64,000 nt of DNA from Phytophthora sp. 'mugwort' (Eukaryota; Oomycota; Peronosporomycetes; Peronosporales; Peronosporaceae), in NCBI GenBank assembly GCA_033558025.1, contig JAUCEF010000005.1, forward strand, positions 1,364,001 to 1,428,000, in the 5' to 3' direction. Positions 22,769-33,310 of the stretch are shown piece by piece; within the stretch, counting starts at the first letter, position 1, and each line of letters begins with the position of its first letter. The translations under genes were made by a program, and so were the position numbers. The notes beneath the pieces are model-generated. The model did no database searches. It was not told where the DNA came from and saw only the letters and a program-made list of their open reading frames with translations.

Positions 22769-23264
22769 TTAGGCCTTGACGCGACGGCTGCGAATGGCCT
22801 TCTTCTGGAGGACACCTGCAAATATATATAATACCAGATAAAAGTCAGCGTGAGGCACATAAGTCAACATCCTGTATCAGCTGCCACTCACCCTTCTCAA
22901 CCTTGGCGACCGTGGACAGACGCGACCACTTGGCCAGAGCGGCCTTCTTCAGGTCGCGGCGGTAGTAGTTGCGCGAGATGTTGGCGCGGATGGTGTTGGC
23001 GCCACCGCGAGCGCCCTTGCGGAGGGGCACGGCGTTCTCGGCCTTAACGGGCTTCTTGGCGGCCTTCTCAATCTTGGTAGTGAGCGTCACCTTCTTGTCC
23101 GCGAGCGAGATGTCCACAGCCTTGGTGGAGGCCAGGCCAGAGTACTTGCGGCAGTTGCGGTTGAGCAGGTTGAACTTCTCACGCGCGAACTCGTTGCCGT
23201 TGCGCTTCACGAGGAAGGACGACGTGTTCTTGGTCAGCAGCCACGTGAGGGTATCGCTCGACAT
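22769..23264 (-). CDS. RPL28: 60S ribosomal protein eL28
   Basis: Exons 23264-22892 and 22815-22769, joined across a 76-bp intron (donor GTGAGT, acceptor TTTGCAG, phase 1), give 139 residues, the usual eL28 length. The protein starts MSSDTLTWLLTKNTSSFLVK and contains the family segment KYSGLASTKAVDIS. It ends in the basic tail KKAIRSRRVKA encoded by exon 2. It is a structural protein of the large cytosolic ribosomal subunit. An upstream in-frame ATG at 23297 would add eleven hydrophobic residues and is rejected in favour of the conserved start. The gene is divergent from GatA (start 23689), so about 425 bp serves both promoters. A truncated copy sits at 13663-14045. Confidence 0.93.
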
Positions 23265-23688
23265 CTGAAGAAAGAAGACGACAGATCGTGTTACCAAGTT
23301 AGTTCTGTGTATTGCCTGTATAGTGTGATCTAGGTCATAGGTCGTTTGTCATAGCGAGCGGAAACCGCACCTTTTCCGCTTCTTCGATGGAAATAATGGG
23401 ATGGCGGAAACTGGCGGAGCACTGCAGGCCAGCGGAACGCTCGACCAATCGATTCACCTGCGGCCAACCAGAACGAAGGCTCAGCGTGGATTGGTCAAAA
23501 CTGAGCACGTAAAAACCTTGTGATTTGCCAAAAAAATGATTGTTTTTACGCGTAAATATTCGATACAAAAGTGCGCGTTTTGTCGCTTAACCAAACATAC
23601 CAAAAACATTTGTTGGACACCTGTAATATGGCATAAATTGAGTAATGCGATTGGACAGGATGTCATAACGCAACTTTGTGCGGCGGAC
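23265..23688. promoter_or_regulatory. Shared intergenic region between eL28 and GatA
   Basis: About 424 bp separate two divergent housekeeping genes, so the promoters must lie here. I see GC-rich GCGGAAA/TTTCCGC-like strings around 23355-23405 but no confirmed oomycete initiator. A leader intron for eL28 is possible but not proven. Confidence 0.4.
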
Positions 23689-25748
23689 ATGATGCGCGCC
23701 GGTGTTTCGCGGCGGTGCGTGCTGTGCATGGCGACTGCTGCAGTTCGATCCCCGTTCTAACGTTGATACATGCCGCAGTTCTGCAACACGAGCGGCCAAG
23801 TTGGGATGGAGTGGCTCATCCCCCCGCAGCGTCAGTGACTGGTGCAGCAAGACGCTGCTGACGGTCTCGGCGGCGCTCGCCTCGGGTGAAGTTTCGGCCG
23901 TAGAGCTCACACAGGCCTGCATCGAGCAGGTGGAGAGGACACGCTCCTTTAACATGTTCGTGGCCACGGACTTTGAACGCGCGTTAGATCTCGCCAAGGC
24001 GTCAGACGAGCGGCGCGTAAATGGCAAGGTGCGGGGCCTGTTGGACGGCATTCCCGTCGGCATTAAGGACCTCTTCTGTATGGAGAACGTGCCCACCACG
24101 GCCGCCTCCAAGATCTTGGAGGGATTCGTTTCTCCGTACGAGTCGACGGCCACCCGGAGGCTGCTGGACCAGGGCGCCGTGCCGATAGGCAAGCTCAACA
24201 TGGACGAGTTCGCTATGGGCTCCGGCACGCTCTACTCCAAGTTCGGAGCCACCATCAATCCGTGGTCCAAGGATCTCGAGGATATGGCAGTGGTGGCCGG
24301 CGGAAGTTCAGGCGGAAGCGCAGCGGCGGTGGCCTCGGGATGCTGCTTTGCGGCGCTGGGGTCGGATACCGGAGGCTCGGTGCGCCAGGTGAGTGGCGAC
24401 AGAATAGCCGAGAGTGGCGACTGGGGTCTCACTTGGGTGTGATGTTTTTGCTTTTGGTGGTACCAGCCTGCTGCGTACTGCGGTATTGTTGGTCTAAAGC
24501 CGTCATACGGGCGTGTGTCACGCCACGGCATGATTTCGTACGCGAGCTCGCTGGATACGCCGGGTATTTTCGCCAGATCTGTTGGGTGAGTGCAGTGAAC
24601 AAGGCGAAAAGCGGATAAGGGTTGGATTATTAATGTGTAATGGTGCAATAGTGATGCCACTGTTGTCCTGAAAGCTATTGCCGGCCCCGACCACATGGAC
24701 TCGACCTGCATGACCGACGCGCTCCCTGAAAGCTGGGTTTGTTGTTGCTATGTGATTTTTGCAGTCGAGTTCAGAGTATTGATTTGGTGTTGTAGTGCTC
24801 AAACACTGTGGAGGCCTCGAAGCAGTCCAAGCAAGTCGATCTGACTGGTGTTCGAGTAGGCGTCCCAGCGGAATATTATGTTGAAGAGCTGCCAGAGGAA
24901 ATCCTGAAGGTGTGGGATAAGGGCGTAGCGTGGCTCCGTGATTCGGGGGCTCAGGTTGTTAGCGTGTCGCTTCCGACGACAAAGCTGTGCATCCCGGCCT
25001 ACTACATTCTGGCTTGTGCCGAAGCTTCTTCCAACCTGTCTCGATATGATGGTGTTCGTTACGGCTATAGGTACGCTGCAGCTAGCCTTCTCTCTTCGCA
25101 TGCGTTGGAAAGTGTTGCTGAATATTTATTGTATATTCACCAGGGCCAAGGATGTTAGGCTTGAGACTCAAGAGGACCAGTCCGATGCCCTCCACGATTT
25201 GTATTGCAGAACGCGATCGGAAGGTTTTGGGGAGGAAGTACAGGTAAGTGAGTATTGCGTTCCTTAACATGGTTTTGTGATGAAATAACCTTTTACCATT
25301 TCTGTGGGCGGTACTTTTACAGCGTCGTATCCTTTCAGGTACATTCGTGTTGTCAGCCGGGGCGATAAGCGACTACTATGAGAGGGGCGTAGTTTTACGC
25401 GATCGTGTTCGACAAGACTTCCGCCGCGTATTTGAAGAGCAAGGCATCGACGCATTGTTGACGCCTACGACACCGTCAGGTCCGTTTGCAGTCCATAACA
25501 AACAGTCGAAAGAGGACCCCGTGAGTATGTACTTAAACGACGTGATGACCGTGCCCGCGAACATGGCCGGCGTGCCTTCCATCTCTCTTCCGGCGGCCCT
25601 GACAAGTGACGATGACTATCCTCTCGGGCTTCAGCTCATGGGTGCTCGCAAGACCGAGGAGCGACTGCTGCAAGTGGCGAACGCCCTCGAGCAGCGTGCT
25701 AACTTTGGTGGCCTGGTTCCTGCACGTGTGTACGAAACTGATAGATAA
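23689..25748 (+). CDS. GATA: Glutamyl-tRNA(Gln) amidotransferase subunit A, organellar
   Basis: Proposed exons: 23689-23723, 23779-24388, 24467-24585, 24652-24736, 24796-25070, 25144-25243, 25323-25748, giving 549 residues. It is the amidase subunit of GatCAB, which turns Glu-tRNA(Gln) into Gln-tRNA(Gln) in mitochondria. The amidase signature triad is visible: Lys108 in [10 protein letters not shown], the cis-Ser in GGSSGGS (188-189) and the nucleophile Ser212 in GSDTGGS. Introns after the first coding block are well supported by frame and GT-AG sites. The first exon is weaker: it is the only way I found to reach an ATG, using donor CT/GTGCAT and acceptor CCGCAG with a CTAAC branch site. It yields an Arg/Ser-rich start ([12 protein letters not shown]) suited to mitochondrial import. 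Without it the frame would need a GTG start at 23702. Confidence 0.88.
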
Positions 25749-27094
25749 GATGAGTTGCAGTTCCAGTGATAGAGTTTGAGTAGACTGCAAGGCTACGGGA
25801 AACAATGCGGATGGCTAACAATGCAATAAATACTAGATCAAATTTCTTGCTGGGCAGCACTGGTTACTGTCTACTCAGTACGACGTAGTACGACGCACCA
25901 CAACGGTATTTAGTACTTTGAGATACTCACACTCCGCGACAGGTTAGATGAGCCACCCACGCCGGTGGATGTAACCAGACATTAGAAAAAATATCGACTT
26001 ACCGCCGGAAAAATGCACTCAAAATATACGATGCACCGCAGAGTAAAATCCAAATGATCGATTGCATATAAGAGAGAGATTGTATCCAATTGCCCGTCAA
26101 CTAACTGTAGCTTCAGTCAGGGATAATGATGAATTAGCTCTTGATTCAACCGGTTAAATAGTTATATCTACGGTTTTGCAGGGAAAATTACAGTTTTATC
26201 TGCCAAATCGAGGGCTCCTGCAATTTACAATAGCTAATGGCTTAATTTGGTAATTTGGAGATCCAAAGGTAGTCATTTTTGAAACCAAAATGACGCGCTT
26301 CAAACTGCAATTCCGCACGCTGGAAGCACAAACGAGCCGAGCAGTGTTGAGCAAGGTTCCCTTGACCCGGACTGCGAGAGGTATACCTAAAAGACACAAG
26401 TATATGCCTTGGGGCTTTTTGGGGGGTGTCTACTGTATCTGCGCAGCAACATAAACTGGTCCGACGTAAAGCAAGATCGCAATGTCAGCGGCCGCATTCA
26501 GTGTGTGGAAGCAATTTCACGTGGAGTTTTTATTATTCCAGCATTTTTGGCGGCTGCCGAGAGAAATTGGAGTACGCATAAATGCATTTACTCGAGTTTC
26601 GAAATCGGCTCAAACCGGAGACTGTGCGAAAGTTCGTCTTTATCTAATCAAATTGGATGGGGAGCGATGAAATGACTGATACGGTATTTGATCTTTCAAC
26701 GCTAACTGAGCCGAGAGACAATAGGCAAGGCGGTACTGAATGGCCAGCTATGAACGGCAGCAATAGTGTCACGAGCTCCACGGATGAAGGAATCGACGAC
26801 AGTGAAGACGAAGACTTTGGCGAAGAAGCCTCACGCTACAGAGTAGACAACTCCTTTGATTACCACTGTTCCGAAGACTAAAGAAACACCGAGCCCTTTT
26901 TTTCATTTTAGTTTAAGTTTACGTTACATGAATGAATCTCCTTCTCCGTCAATCTTACTCGTCTATAGCCTATGTGCTGCTTCCTGCCATGCCTATGAAA
27001 CACTGCTGCCAAGTCCGTTGGTTTTGCCGCAGTTTATACTGGAATAATTGTTTTAAGAAAAAATCAGAGCTAGTTTTGCAGCCGCAAAACCAAC
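25749..27094. other. Intergenic with unassigned ORF 26657-26881
   Basis: The plus-strand frame 26657-26881 (74 codons) has a very acidic end (DEGIDDSEDEDFGEEA) and may be the last exon of a degraded gene whose earlier part is the frame 26482-26670 (MSAAAFSVWKQFHVEF). No family is recognised. A fragment at about 26030-26130 resembles the repeat family seen again at 27095 and 30395. Confidence 0.35.
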
Positions 27095-27420
27095 ACTTAT
27101 CAGGGACTTAGTGTGTCGTCTTTGACATCCTGATCGCTTTCGCCACAAGCCTCGAGTCCCAGAACTCTCTGTTTGTCTTCAGGAACATGAGTGCTTCGAA
27201 GACGTCCTCGAGTCTGCCCCCCTTGATATATGCCGAAGCCATCCTCTGCGTTGAAGAATGCAGGAATGGTGTTCTGATTAAATTTGGGGATCTTCCAATC
27301 TTGAAGCTCTTCAACGTACGGATATTGCAATATTACTTTGACAAGACAAATTTGACGCACGACAACATCTTGCGATTGAAATGCACACATACTAATTGCA
27401 GTGCTATATTGCACCCATAA
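27095..27420. repeat. Dispersed repeat, copy A
   Basis: This stretch is about 90 percent similar by eye to 30465-30785. Shared strings include gtgtcgtctttg, cgctttcgccacaagc, cccagaactctctgtttgtc and gcaggaatggtgttctgatt. On the minus strand it encodes FEALMFLKTNREFWDSRLVA in one frame, but neither copy has an intact gene. The nature of the parent element is unknown. Confidence 0.75.
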
Positions 27421-27704
27421 TTTTCTTCTTTCAGCGGTTCACGGTTGAGCCATGCAACGTACTCGCACTTAGACCTTCTTCAACACTCGGGTCTCCGGCT
27501 TCTACTTCTCATTCTTCATCGACGCCTTTGATGAGACGGTAGAAGGCCTTCACCGCTGTCGAAGTGGCACACTGCGTCGTCAAGCCACACGTCGTGTACA
27601 CAACAAAGCTGATTCTCTTAGTAATCTGATCTACCCTTGCGTTCTGTATTTTTTAGCATGGTGTTTTTAACAGATCCATCATTGATTTCCGACTGATGTC
27701 CCCG

Positions 27705-28523
27705 CTGGGGGGCCGCGACTTGGTGTCGCTGCCCCTGGCCACATCGCCGCCGGCGTGCGAGGCTGGCGATGGCTGTACTCTTCTTGGAGATCGACTTGGA
27801 TCGCCTCCATTAGAATATTGGCCTGCACCCGAAATAGCTGGGTGCGGGCCGGGCTTACTCTTAGCCCGTTCATGAACACCGTCACCTTGATGTGTTCCTG
27901 GAGTGGGTTTCCCACGAGAGATGCGGTGAGCTCCCGCATCTCATGGATGTACTCGTACAGCTCACCTCTTCCCTACTATGAGTACCGCCAGCGGTCACGC
28001 TTCCTGTTTACATGACAGGAAGCGTGACCGCTGGCGGTACTCATAGTTCGCCGGGAGGAACGCGGCTCTGAGCTGTTCACACAGCTGAGCCCAGGATGCG
28101 AAGCATCCAGGCGTTGTCGCTTCCCGCGTATACGACCAACTCTTAGCACGCCCGCTAAGATTGGAGAGGGCTAAAGCCACTCGGAGGTGCTCCAAGGAGA
28201 TGAGAGCCCGCATCCATTGCAAGCTCTACTTCTCGCACCCAGAAGTGAAGGTTTTCACCTTCCTTCCCTTCATATGGGTTTACCTTCAGCCTCAGTGGCT
28301 TGGGGTAGACCGGTTTCGGCTCTGCGGCCGGAACTTGCAGGTTGCTCTGAACATGTTCGATCGGCCTCAGCTCGTACATGTCGAACGCGGTCATGCGTTC
28401 GACCTGCTCAGCTTGCGTTGACGACGCCAAGCTGCGCAAGGCATCCATTCCAAAGATGCCAGTCATCTTACGAACGGACTCGAACTGTGAGTCGTTCAGA
28501 TGAGGAAACTCATTCCGGTCCAT
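27705..28523 (-). pseudogene. Gypsy gag pseudogene, copy 1
   Basis: The frame starts at the ATG at 28523 (MDRNEFPHLNDSQFESVRKM) and runs through a proline-rich linker into the retrotransposon gag domain (NPYEGKEGENLHFWVREVEL). A one-base shift near 28215 moves the frame. The domain continues as ALALSNLSGRAKSWSY and QLRAAFLPANYEYRQRSRF, then runs into a 33-bp inverted duplication that brings a stop. The last part (MRELTASLVGNPLQEHIKV, FRVQANILMEAIQVDL) is in a third frame. Gag would form the particle that packages element RNA; this copy cannot. Confidence 0.85.
27975..28047. repeat. Perfect hairpin in gag copy 1 (33-bp arms, 7-base loop)
   Basis: Bases 27975-28007 and 28015-28047 are exact reverse complements around ttacatg. 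The arms begin actatgagtaccgccagcgg. The same structure is present at 63825-63897. Confidence 0.97.
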
Positions 28524-28590
28524 GTTGCTAGGACCCAGAGGTTTCAGTAGTAATCCGCGTAGGCGTAGATTGACTACATGTGCTACCAAG

Positions 28591-28963
28591 TGTGACGGGG
28601 CACACAACACCTTGCGCACAGGAAGTGTGACTTCCGGAGAGTCTACAAACTCTCAGTGAACGGCAGTTCACAAATACCTGGTCTGAGGGGACTGTTACCA
28701 GCTCTGGTAGATATAAGACTGAATGTATTTATAAGTGACTCGTTTTAATGCGTCTACATACTAACTATAAGTCACCTATCAATCACCCTAGATGTTATCC
28801 TATTGGGTGGTTCTGAGGTCTTTCTACTCTTTTATGGGTGGTACCAATCCGCGACGTCATTATCGTGACGTCATCGTGGTATTGGCTACATCATTTTTAG
28901 GGTACTTGGGTACACCATTCTGAAGGGTGGCTTGGCACTCTTCATGTACATGTAACCCGTTAC
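28591..28963 (-). repeat. Ty3/gypsy LTR, copy 1
   Basis: About 373 bp matching the LTR at 56560-56915. On the plus strand it begins TGTGACGGGGCACACAACAC and ends near ATGTAACCCGTTAC. The left neighbour on the minus strand reads CTTGGTAGCACATG, a candidate tRNA primer-binding site directly after the LTR, so this is the 5' LTR of the truncated element. Direct comparison shows many substitutions against copy 2, so the two are not a young pair. Confidence 0.85.
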
Positions 28964-29038
28964 GATGGTTTGGTCTACCGAGCGGGAATGATCGCAGCCG
29001 TTGTAAACAATGTGTAGTGCGTAGAATTTCAAACGCAC
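28964..29038. other. LTR-adjacent sequence
   Basis: Short stretch right of the LTR containing ggtttggtctaccga, which is 13 of 15 identical to ggttcggtttaccga beside the LTR at 56.9 kb. No gene. Confidence 0.4.
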
Positions 29039-29417
29039 TTATTTGTGTCGCTTGCCAAGACGAATCTGAACATCGTGTTGCTTTCCACGATCTGAAAATA
29101 GTTCATGGTCGTTAAGCTTGATATCAGCAGTCATACAGTTCGCAAAGAACCACTCATAGTGTCTGATGTCTATTTGTGAATAAATCCAAGCATAAACCGA
29201 CTGATTGCTAATTTTCGTCCTTCCCAACAAGCAGCACACATTCACCGTTGTAAAGGACATTTTCAAATGCACGCCATATATGCATGCCATCACATTCCAG
29301 AATCGGAACCCAACTAACCTGAGCTGCTGCTAGAGAACCTACCGACAGGAAAGCACGGAAAAGTGTCCCTGTCTGTCGAGTTGACAGCAACTCTGGAGCC
29401 GGGATTGTGGCGCTCAA
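29039..29417 (-). pseudogene. Mutator-like (MULE) transposase fragment
   Basis: Two overlapping minus-strand frames carry the core of a MULE-type DDE domain. They are VPILECDGMHIWRAFENVLY, containing the first catalytic Asp, and YEWFFANC with ELFSDRGKQHD, containing the second Asp. Order and spacing fit the family; the third acidic residue and the DNA-binding domain are missing. A frameshift lies around 29210-29290. It is a dead fragment. Confidence 0.55.
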
Positions 29418-30394
29418 AGGAGTTCACTCTTAAGTTTTGGCGTAAATTGTTCTTTTTTTCATGTCGATCATCATTTTCTTAGTTTTTTGTAGTTCTGTGT
29501 ACTATTGTAGGTCGATGATCCACGTCACATGATTAATGCGTTTGACAGCTGCTGTAACGCTTTTACGTGCCCTGATTAATCCTGGAACTAAATAGCTTTT
29601 AGACCAAGCATATATCGGAGGAACTCATTGCTGATAGCCGCTGCCACAAAATATCGTGAAGATTAATAGTCTGCCTACCGTGTTGGTCACGAGGTCGATC
29701 TTGCCTAACTCCATGCTAGTCCGAGCGTGAGCTGTAGTGGTTATATAGGAAACCGGAATTATATGTCGTTGAGCGTTCTGGAACTCCCTCCCAATTCTAT
29801 TCTTAAAAACTTCAACTGTAATAAATAATCATTCCTCTGGAAGCTGTCACGCGTTTGTTTTGCGGTCGGTCCTGAAATGTTTGACTATTCACGGTCGGCG
29901 CCATAATTTGCAGTTTGAAAACTGTCGTTGTGGAAGGTTTTCGGATGTCATCGAACAGCATGCATGCTACACACAGCTGCCTTATCGGCGGATGTCATGG
30001 AGCAAAATTCACGCAGATACACGGCTGCATTACTGGCGGATGTCATGGAATAACATCCGCGCGACAGACAGCTGACACATATAGAACAACATCCGTCGCG
30101 GGGGCCAGTGATAGTTTGTTCTGGGCAGCGTCGATGATCAGCATGGCGATCTGGTGGCCAGGAAAAATGAGAACTTCCCCCAATGTAGTTATTACTAAGA
30201 TGTTTAAGACGAGCTCTGCGCAGTCTAGTCGAATGGTCTCATTCGCCGCCAGTCTCTATCGCAGAAGCACTTCGTTTGTACCAGCTGTCGGGTCGCATAT
30301 TGGAGGCACTCCAACACGAGCTTTTGTGTAAATAACACTTTCATTCTGTACCTTCAAAATGCAAACTCCCCCGGGGCCACCACCCGGGGCCCCA
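29418..30394. other. Intergenic, no supported gene
   Basis: A plus-strand frame at 29860-30075 arises from partial direct repeats containing ggcggatgtcatgga (about 29989 and 30035), so its protein has repeated MSW motifs, but nothing suggests a real gene. The remainder has no structure that I can see. Confidence 0.4.
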
Positions 30395-30785
30395 ATCCAA
30401 ATGATCTATTTAAGAGAGATATTGCAGTATCCAATACCCCGCCAACTAACTGCAGCTTCAGTCAGGGACTTGGGGTGTGTCGTCTTTGTTCGACATCTTG
30501 ATCGCTTTCGCCACAAGCGTCGAGTCCCAGAACTCTCTGTTTGTCTTCAGGAACATGAGTGTTTCGAAGACGTCCTCGAGTCTATTCCTTCTTGATATAT
30601 ACCGAAGTCATCCTCTGCGTTGAAGAATGCAGGAATGGTGTTCTGATTAAATTTGGGGATCTTCCAATCTTGAAGCTCGTCAACGTACGGATATTGCAAT
30701 ATTACTTTGACAAGACAAATTTAACACATGACAACATATTGTGATTGAAATGCACATGTACTATGTGCAGTGCTATATTGCACGC
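30395..30785. repeat. Dispersed repeat, copy B
   Basis: Matches copy A at 27095-27420. Its left part (ccaactaactgcagcttcag) also matches the shorter fragment near 26100, so at least three pieces of this family lie within 4.7 kb, all in the same orientation. Confidence 0.75.
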
Positions 30786-31210
30786 GGAGCAATGCTGAAG
30801 AAATCGTTGCAAATATTTGTTGCATGGAATATGGTAACAGTACAGGCGATATTTATTCATGCAGTTGTGAGCCATCATGGAAGAAATTGTGTTGCATTTG
30901 TAGTAGTGGCATGAAGTCTAGTAATTATAAAGTAGATCTGGTGGTAACAAGCTTGGACCGTCACTGCTAGAAGATGCATATTTTCTACAATGATTCCGTT
31001 ACATTACACTCAAAGTATAAAGTCAAGCCAAAATTGCAAGCTTCTGCACTGGCGGAACAATGCTGAAGAAACTGTTGCAAATATATTTTTTAATCCCTGG
31101 GTGTAAGTCGGTTAATTTATATACAGTAGCTAGAACCTGCTGCTTAGGTATGCAATTGTCCACAATCGGATATATGGTGCATGCTAACGAGCACTACATG
31201 AGTAGTATAC
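30786..31210. other. AT-rich intergenic
   Basis: A local direct repeat is present: gcggagcaatgctgaagaaatcgttgcaaatat near 30784 returns as gcggaacaatgctgaagaaactgttgcaaatat near 31053. No coding sequence is supported. Confidence 0.5.
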
Positions 31211-31425
31211 AATACTGGCCAAAAGGATAGAACACCCCATAATTTTCAACCTAACTTAGCCGATCCAGGGCGTTTTATCCTCAACTTTGACTCAGCTGTA
31301 GTGTTTTTCAAGCTGTATAAGCCAAGTTAATTTGAGTACAATTAGGGTATAGAGACCAAAAGTGGAGGAGAGTGGTAATTAGCATACTAAAAGCAAGGAC
31401 AGTGTGCTAACCTTTTGGCCGGTCT
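31211..31425. mobile_element. Mariner-type MITE candidate
   Basis: The ends tactggccaaaagg (31213-31226) and ccttttggccggt (31411-31423) are inverted repeats, with TA near the left tip as expected for Tc1/mariner insertion. Inside there is no coding capacity. A second, weaker inverted pair (ctcagctgtagtgtttttca near 31290 and gtgaaaaatgctacagctga near 31500) suggests a further or nested copy extending to about 31530. Confidence 0.5.
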
Positions 31426-31827
31426 CAAATACAAACCGTGCATAGAAAGTCTATCAATACTGCCCTGACTGTACTCAAATTTGGTTAGATTACGCAGCGT
31501 GAAAAATGCTACAGCTGAGCCCCTTGATTGCGCAGAAACAATTATGATATATCAATAATTGCATTGTTGACGCTCATGCCGACAAGACGATCGCCATTTT
31601 AGCGTTCAAAGAGTTCATTATGACACAATGTTAAGTACGACTAAATTAATTTATTAAGATTGAAGGGGCGATTCGCTCAGCTCAATCGGGCAATTTTGGC
31701 AAATAATATAGTCGAGAAGCACAATACTGTACGCTTAAGAACTGTGTCATGGGTACGCCATATTTTCAGTAAGTGAACAGTGTTCATTCGCATACCCCTG
31801 GAAACTGTCTTTTCACCGCGGCAGCTT

Positions 31828-32500
31828 TCATTCAAATGCAATTGATAGCTGCGAGGAAAAAAGTCGGGTTTGTACTTTTATCTCTACGCGATATGATAGC
31901 GTGTTTTCGAAGTTTTCAGGCCGACCAAACGATGCTTCGCTGCTGGAATACCGTGGCAATGATCGCAATAGCAGAGCGACTGCAGCCATCAATGTAAAAC
32001 CTTCCACTGAGAAACAAAACGTAGTGAGAGTGGCGCGCTGTCCGAGTTTCAGGCTGCCTTCAATTTTATGCACGCTTCGTATGTATGTAACGATGTCTTC
32101 TTCACTTAGCTGTGCTGGGTCCAAGGACAGCGGTTGATCATTGACAATATAGCAGTTAGGACAAGACAAGTTTGTTGGCCATCTCGGTCTCTGAGGACCT
32201 TGTTGACAGTGTTGTGCATGGTCCAAATCCAAAATGCAACGGCGTGAGGGCCACCGTCATCCCTAAGTACCAACTTCCTGATTACACTCTCCGGGTTGGC
32301 CTTCAAGAAATGACGCCTGCACCCCTCACAACCAAAAAAGTGATTGACAACGAGACGGATTGCAGCCACAATCTCACTCGGTTTCAGCTGACTGATATCA
32401 TTCACCGTTAAACTGTGAAACAGCGTCCATAACCCGCACGTGAACGTCGTACACAACCCCAAATTGTCCTAGCTCGTAAACAAATCCGCAGGATAACTCA
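31828..32500 (-). pseudogene. QSOX pseudogene, C-terminal half, inverted
   Basis: Minus-strand frames encode the Erv/ALR sulfhydryl oxidase part of QSOX: CTTFTCGLWTLFHSLTVN, then FFGCEGCRRHFL with the redox pair CEGC, then AFWIWTMHNTVNKVL. After a frameshift near 32190 the CPNC pair and a hydrophobic segment follow. Codons for PADLFTS followed by a stop (TAG) lie just before CTTFTCG, where the intact genes read without a stop. This half matches 37495-38100 and 39480-40060 of the intact genes but points the opposite way to the N-terminal half that starts eight bases beyond it. Confidence 0.88.
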
Positions 32501-32507
32501 ACGCATT

Positions 32508-33310
32508 ATGCTGCAAATTCTGCTCCTGTCCGCGGCTTGGGGTTCGTTGGCCGCCTCGGGGCGGATGCCTTTCGCCTCGGCATTCGGCCCCATGAGTCGT
32601 GACCGCGGTCCGCTCTTCACCGACTCGAAGGTGGTGCGCACGTTGGACATCAGCAACTTCGACGCCATTCTCAACGACACGCGGACCGTCTGGCTTGTGA
32701 ACTTTTATTCCCCATGGTGCCCTCACTGCCGCCAGTTTGGATCTCAGTGGGAAGAAGTAGCCAGCCTCTACGCCAATGTGGACAGCATCCAGTTGGGCGC
32801 CGTGGACTGCACCAGGCAGAACGAGATCTGCGACCGGGAGGACGTGCACTCGTACCCGGCGTCGAAATGTACCACGTGCCATCCGAGGCTGAGAAGGCCA
32901 TCAAGATGCCCGATGCAGGCCGCGTTATGCCCGACATGTGGCCAAGTGGATCGAGGAGACGGTTAAGGAAAATGGCATGGGGCCATTAATTGATGTTGAC
33001 AAGGTCTACCCTAAGAACCCACTGCGGAGCGATTTGAAGAAGAAACATTTCAAGTTTGGAGATCCGGTGGAGGGGTAGCCGTTGTACGACGATCGATCGG
33101 CGGATATGCAGCTGAAGAGATTGCAAGATGCAGGAACTACAGCGTTGCTTACGTTTGAAGATGGTTCTTCATGGGTACGATGATGTTAATCGGGGAGAGG
33201 TATGAGGCTGCGGTGACGTGGGTGCAGACACTGGAGAAGCCTTTTCCGATGAAGCACACAAGCGTTTCGCGAACTTGCGCGATTTGGATGAATCGCGCAC
33301 GGAAATTTTG
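32508..33310 (+). pseudogene. QSOX pseudogene, N-terminal half
   Basis: From the ATG at 32508 it encodes a signal peptide-like start (MLQILLLSAAWGSLAAS) and the thioredoxin domain with the CxxC site WCPHCRQF, in good agreement with the intact genes at 36.6 and 38.6 kb. A frameshift occurs near 32865, after DVHSYP. The following segments (KWIEETVKENGMG and LQDAGTTALLTFEDG) are in other frames with stops. Homology ends around 33310, before the region that encodes the oxidase half, which is found inverted on the left. The gene cannot make a full enzyme. Confidence 0.88.

Larger units (their letters stand above)
27705..28963 (-). mobile_element. Ty3/gypsy fragment: LTR plus truncated gag
   Basis: An LTR (28591-28963) is followed on the minus strand by gag (28523 to about 27705), after which similarity to the element at 56.5-64 kb stops. 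Structure and sequence match that element, including the gag hairpin. No protease, reverse transcriptase or integrase remains. The short region just right of the LTR (ggtttggtctaccga) also resembles sequence inside the other element next to its 3' LTR. Confidence 0.85.

Noticed and set aside
27100..27414. Minus-strand frames of the dispersed repeat as an RXLR-type effector fragment
   Set aside because: The sequence has short helical segments with Trp, but no signal peptide, no RXLR or EER motif and no convincing WY-domain pattern.
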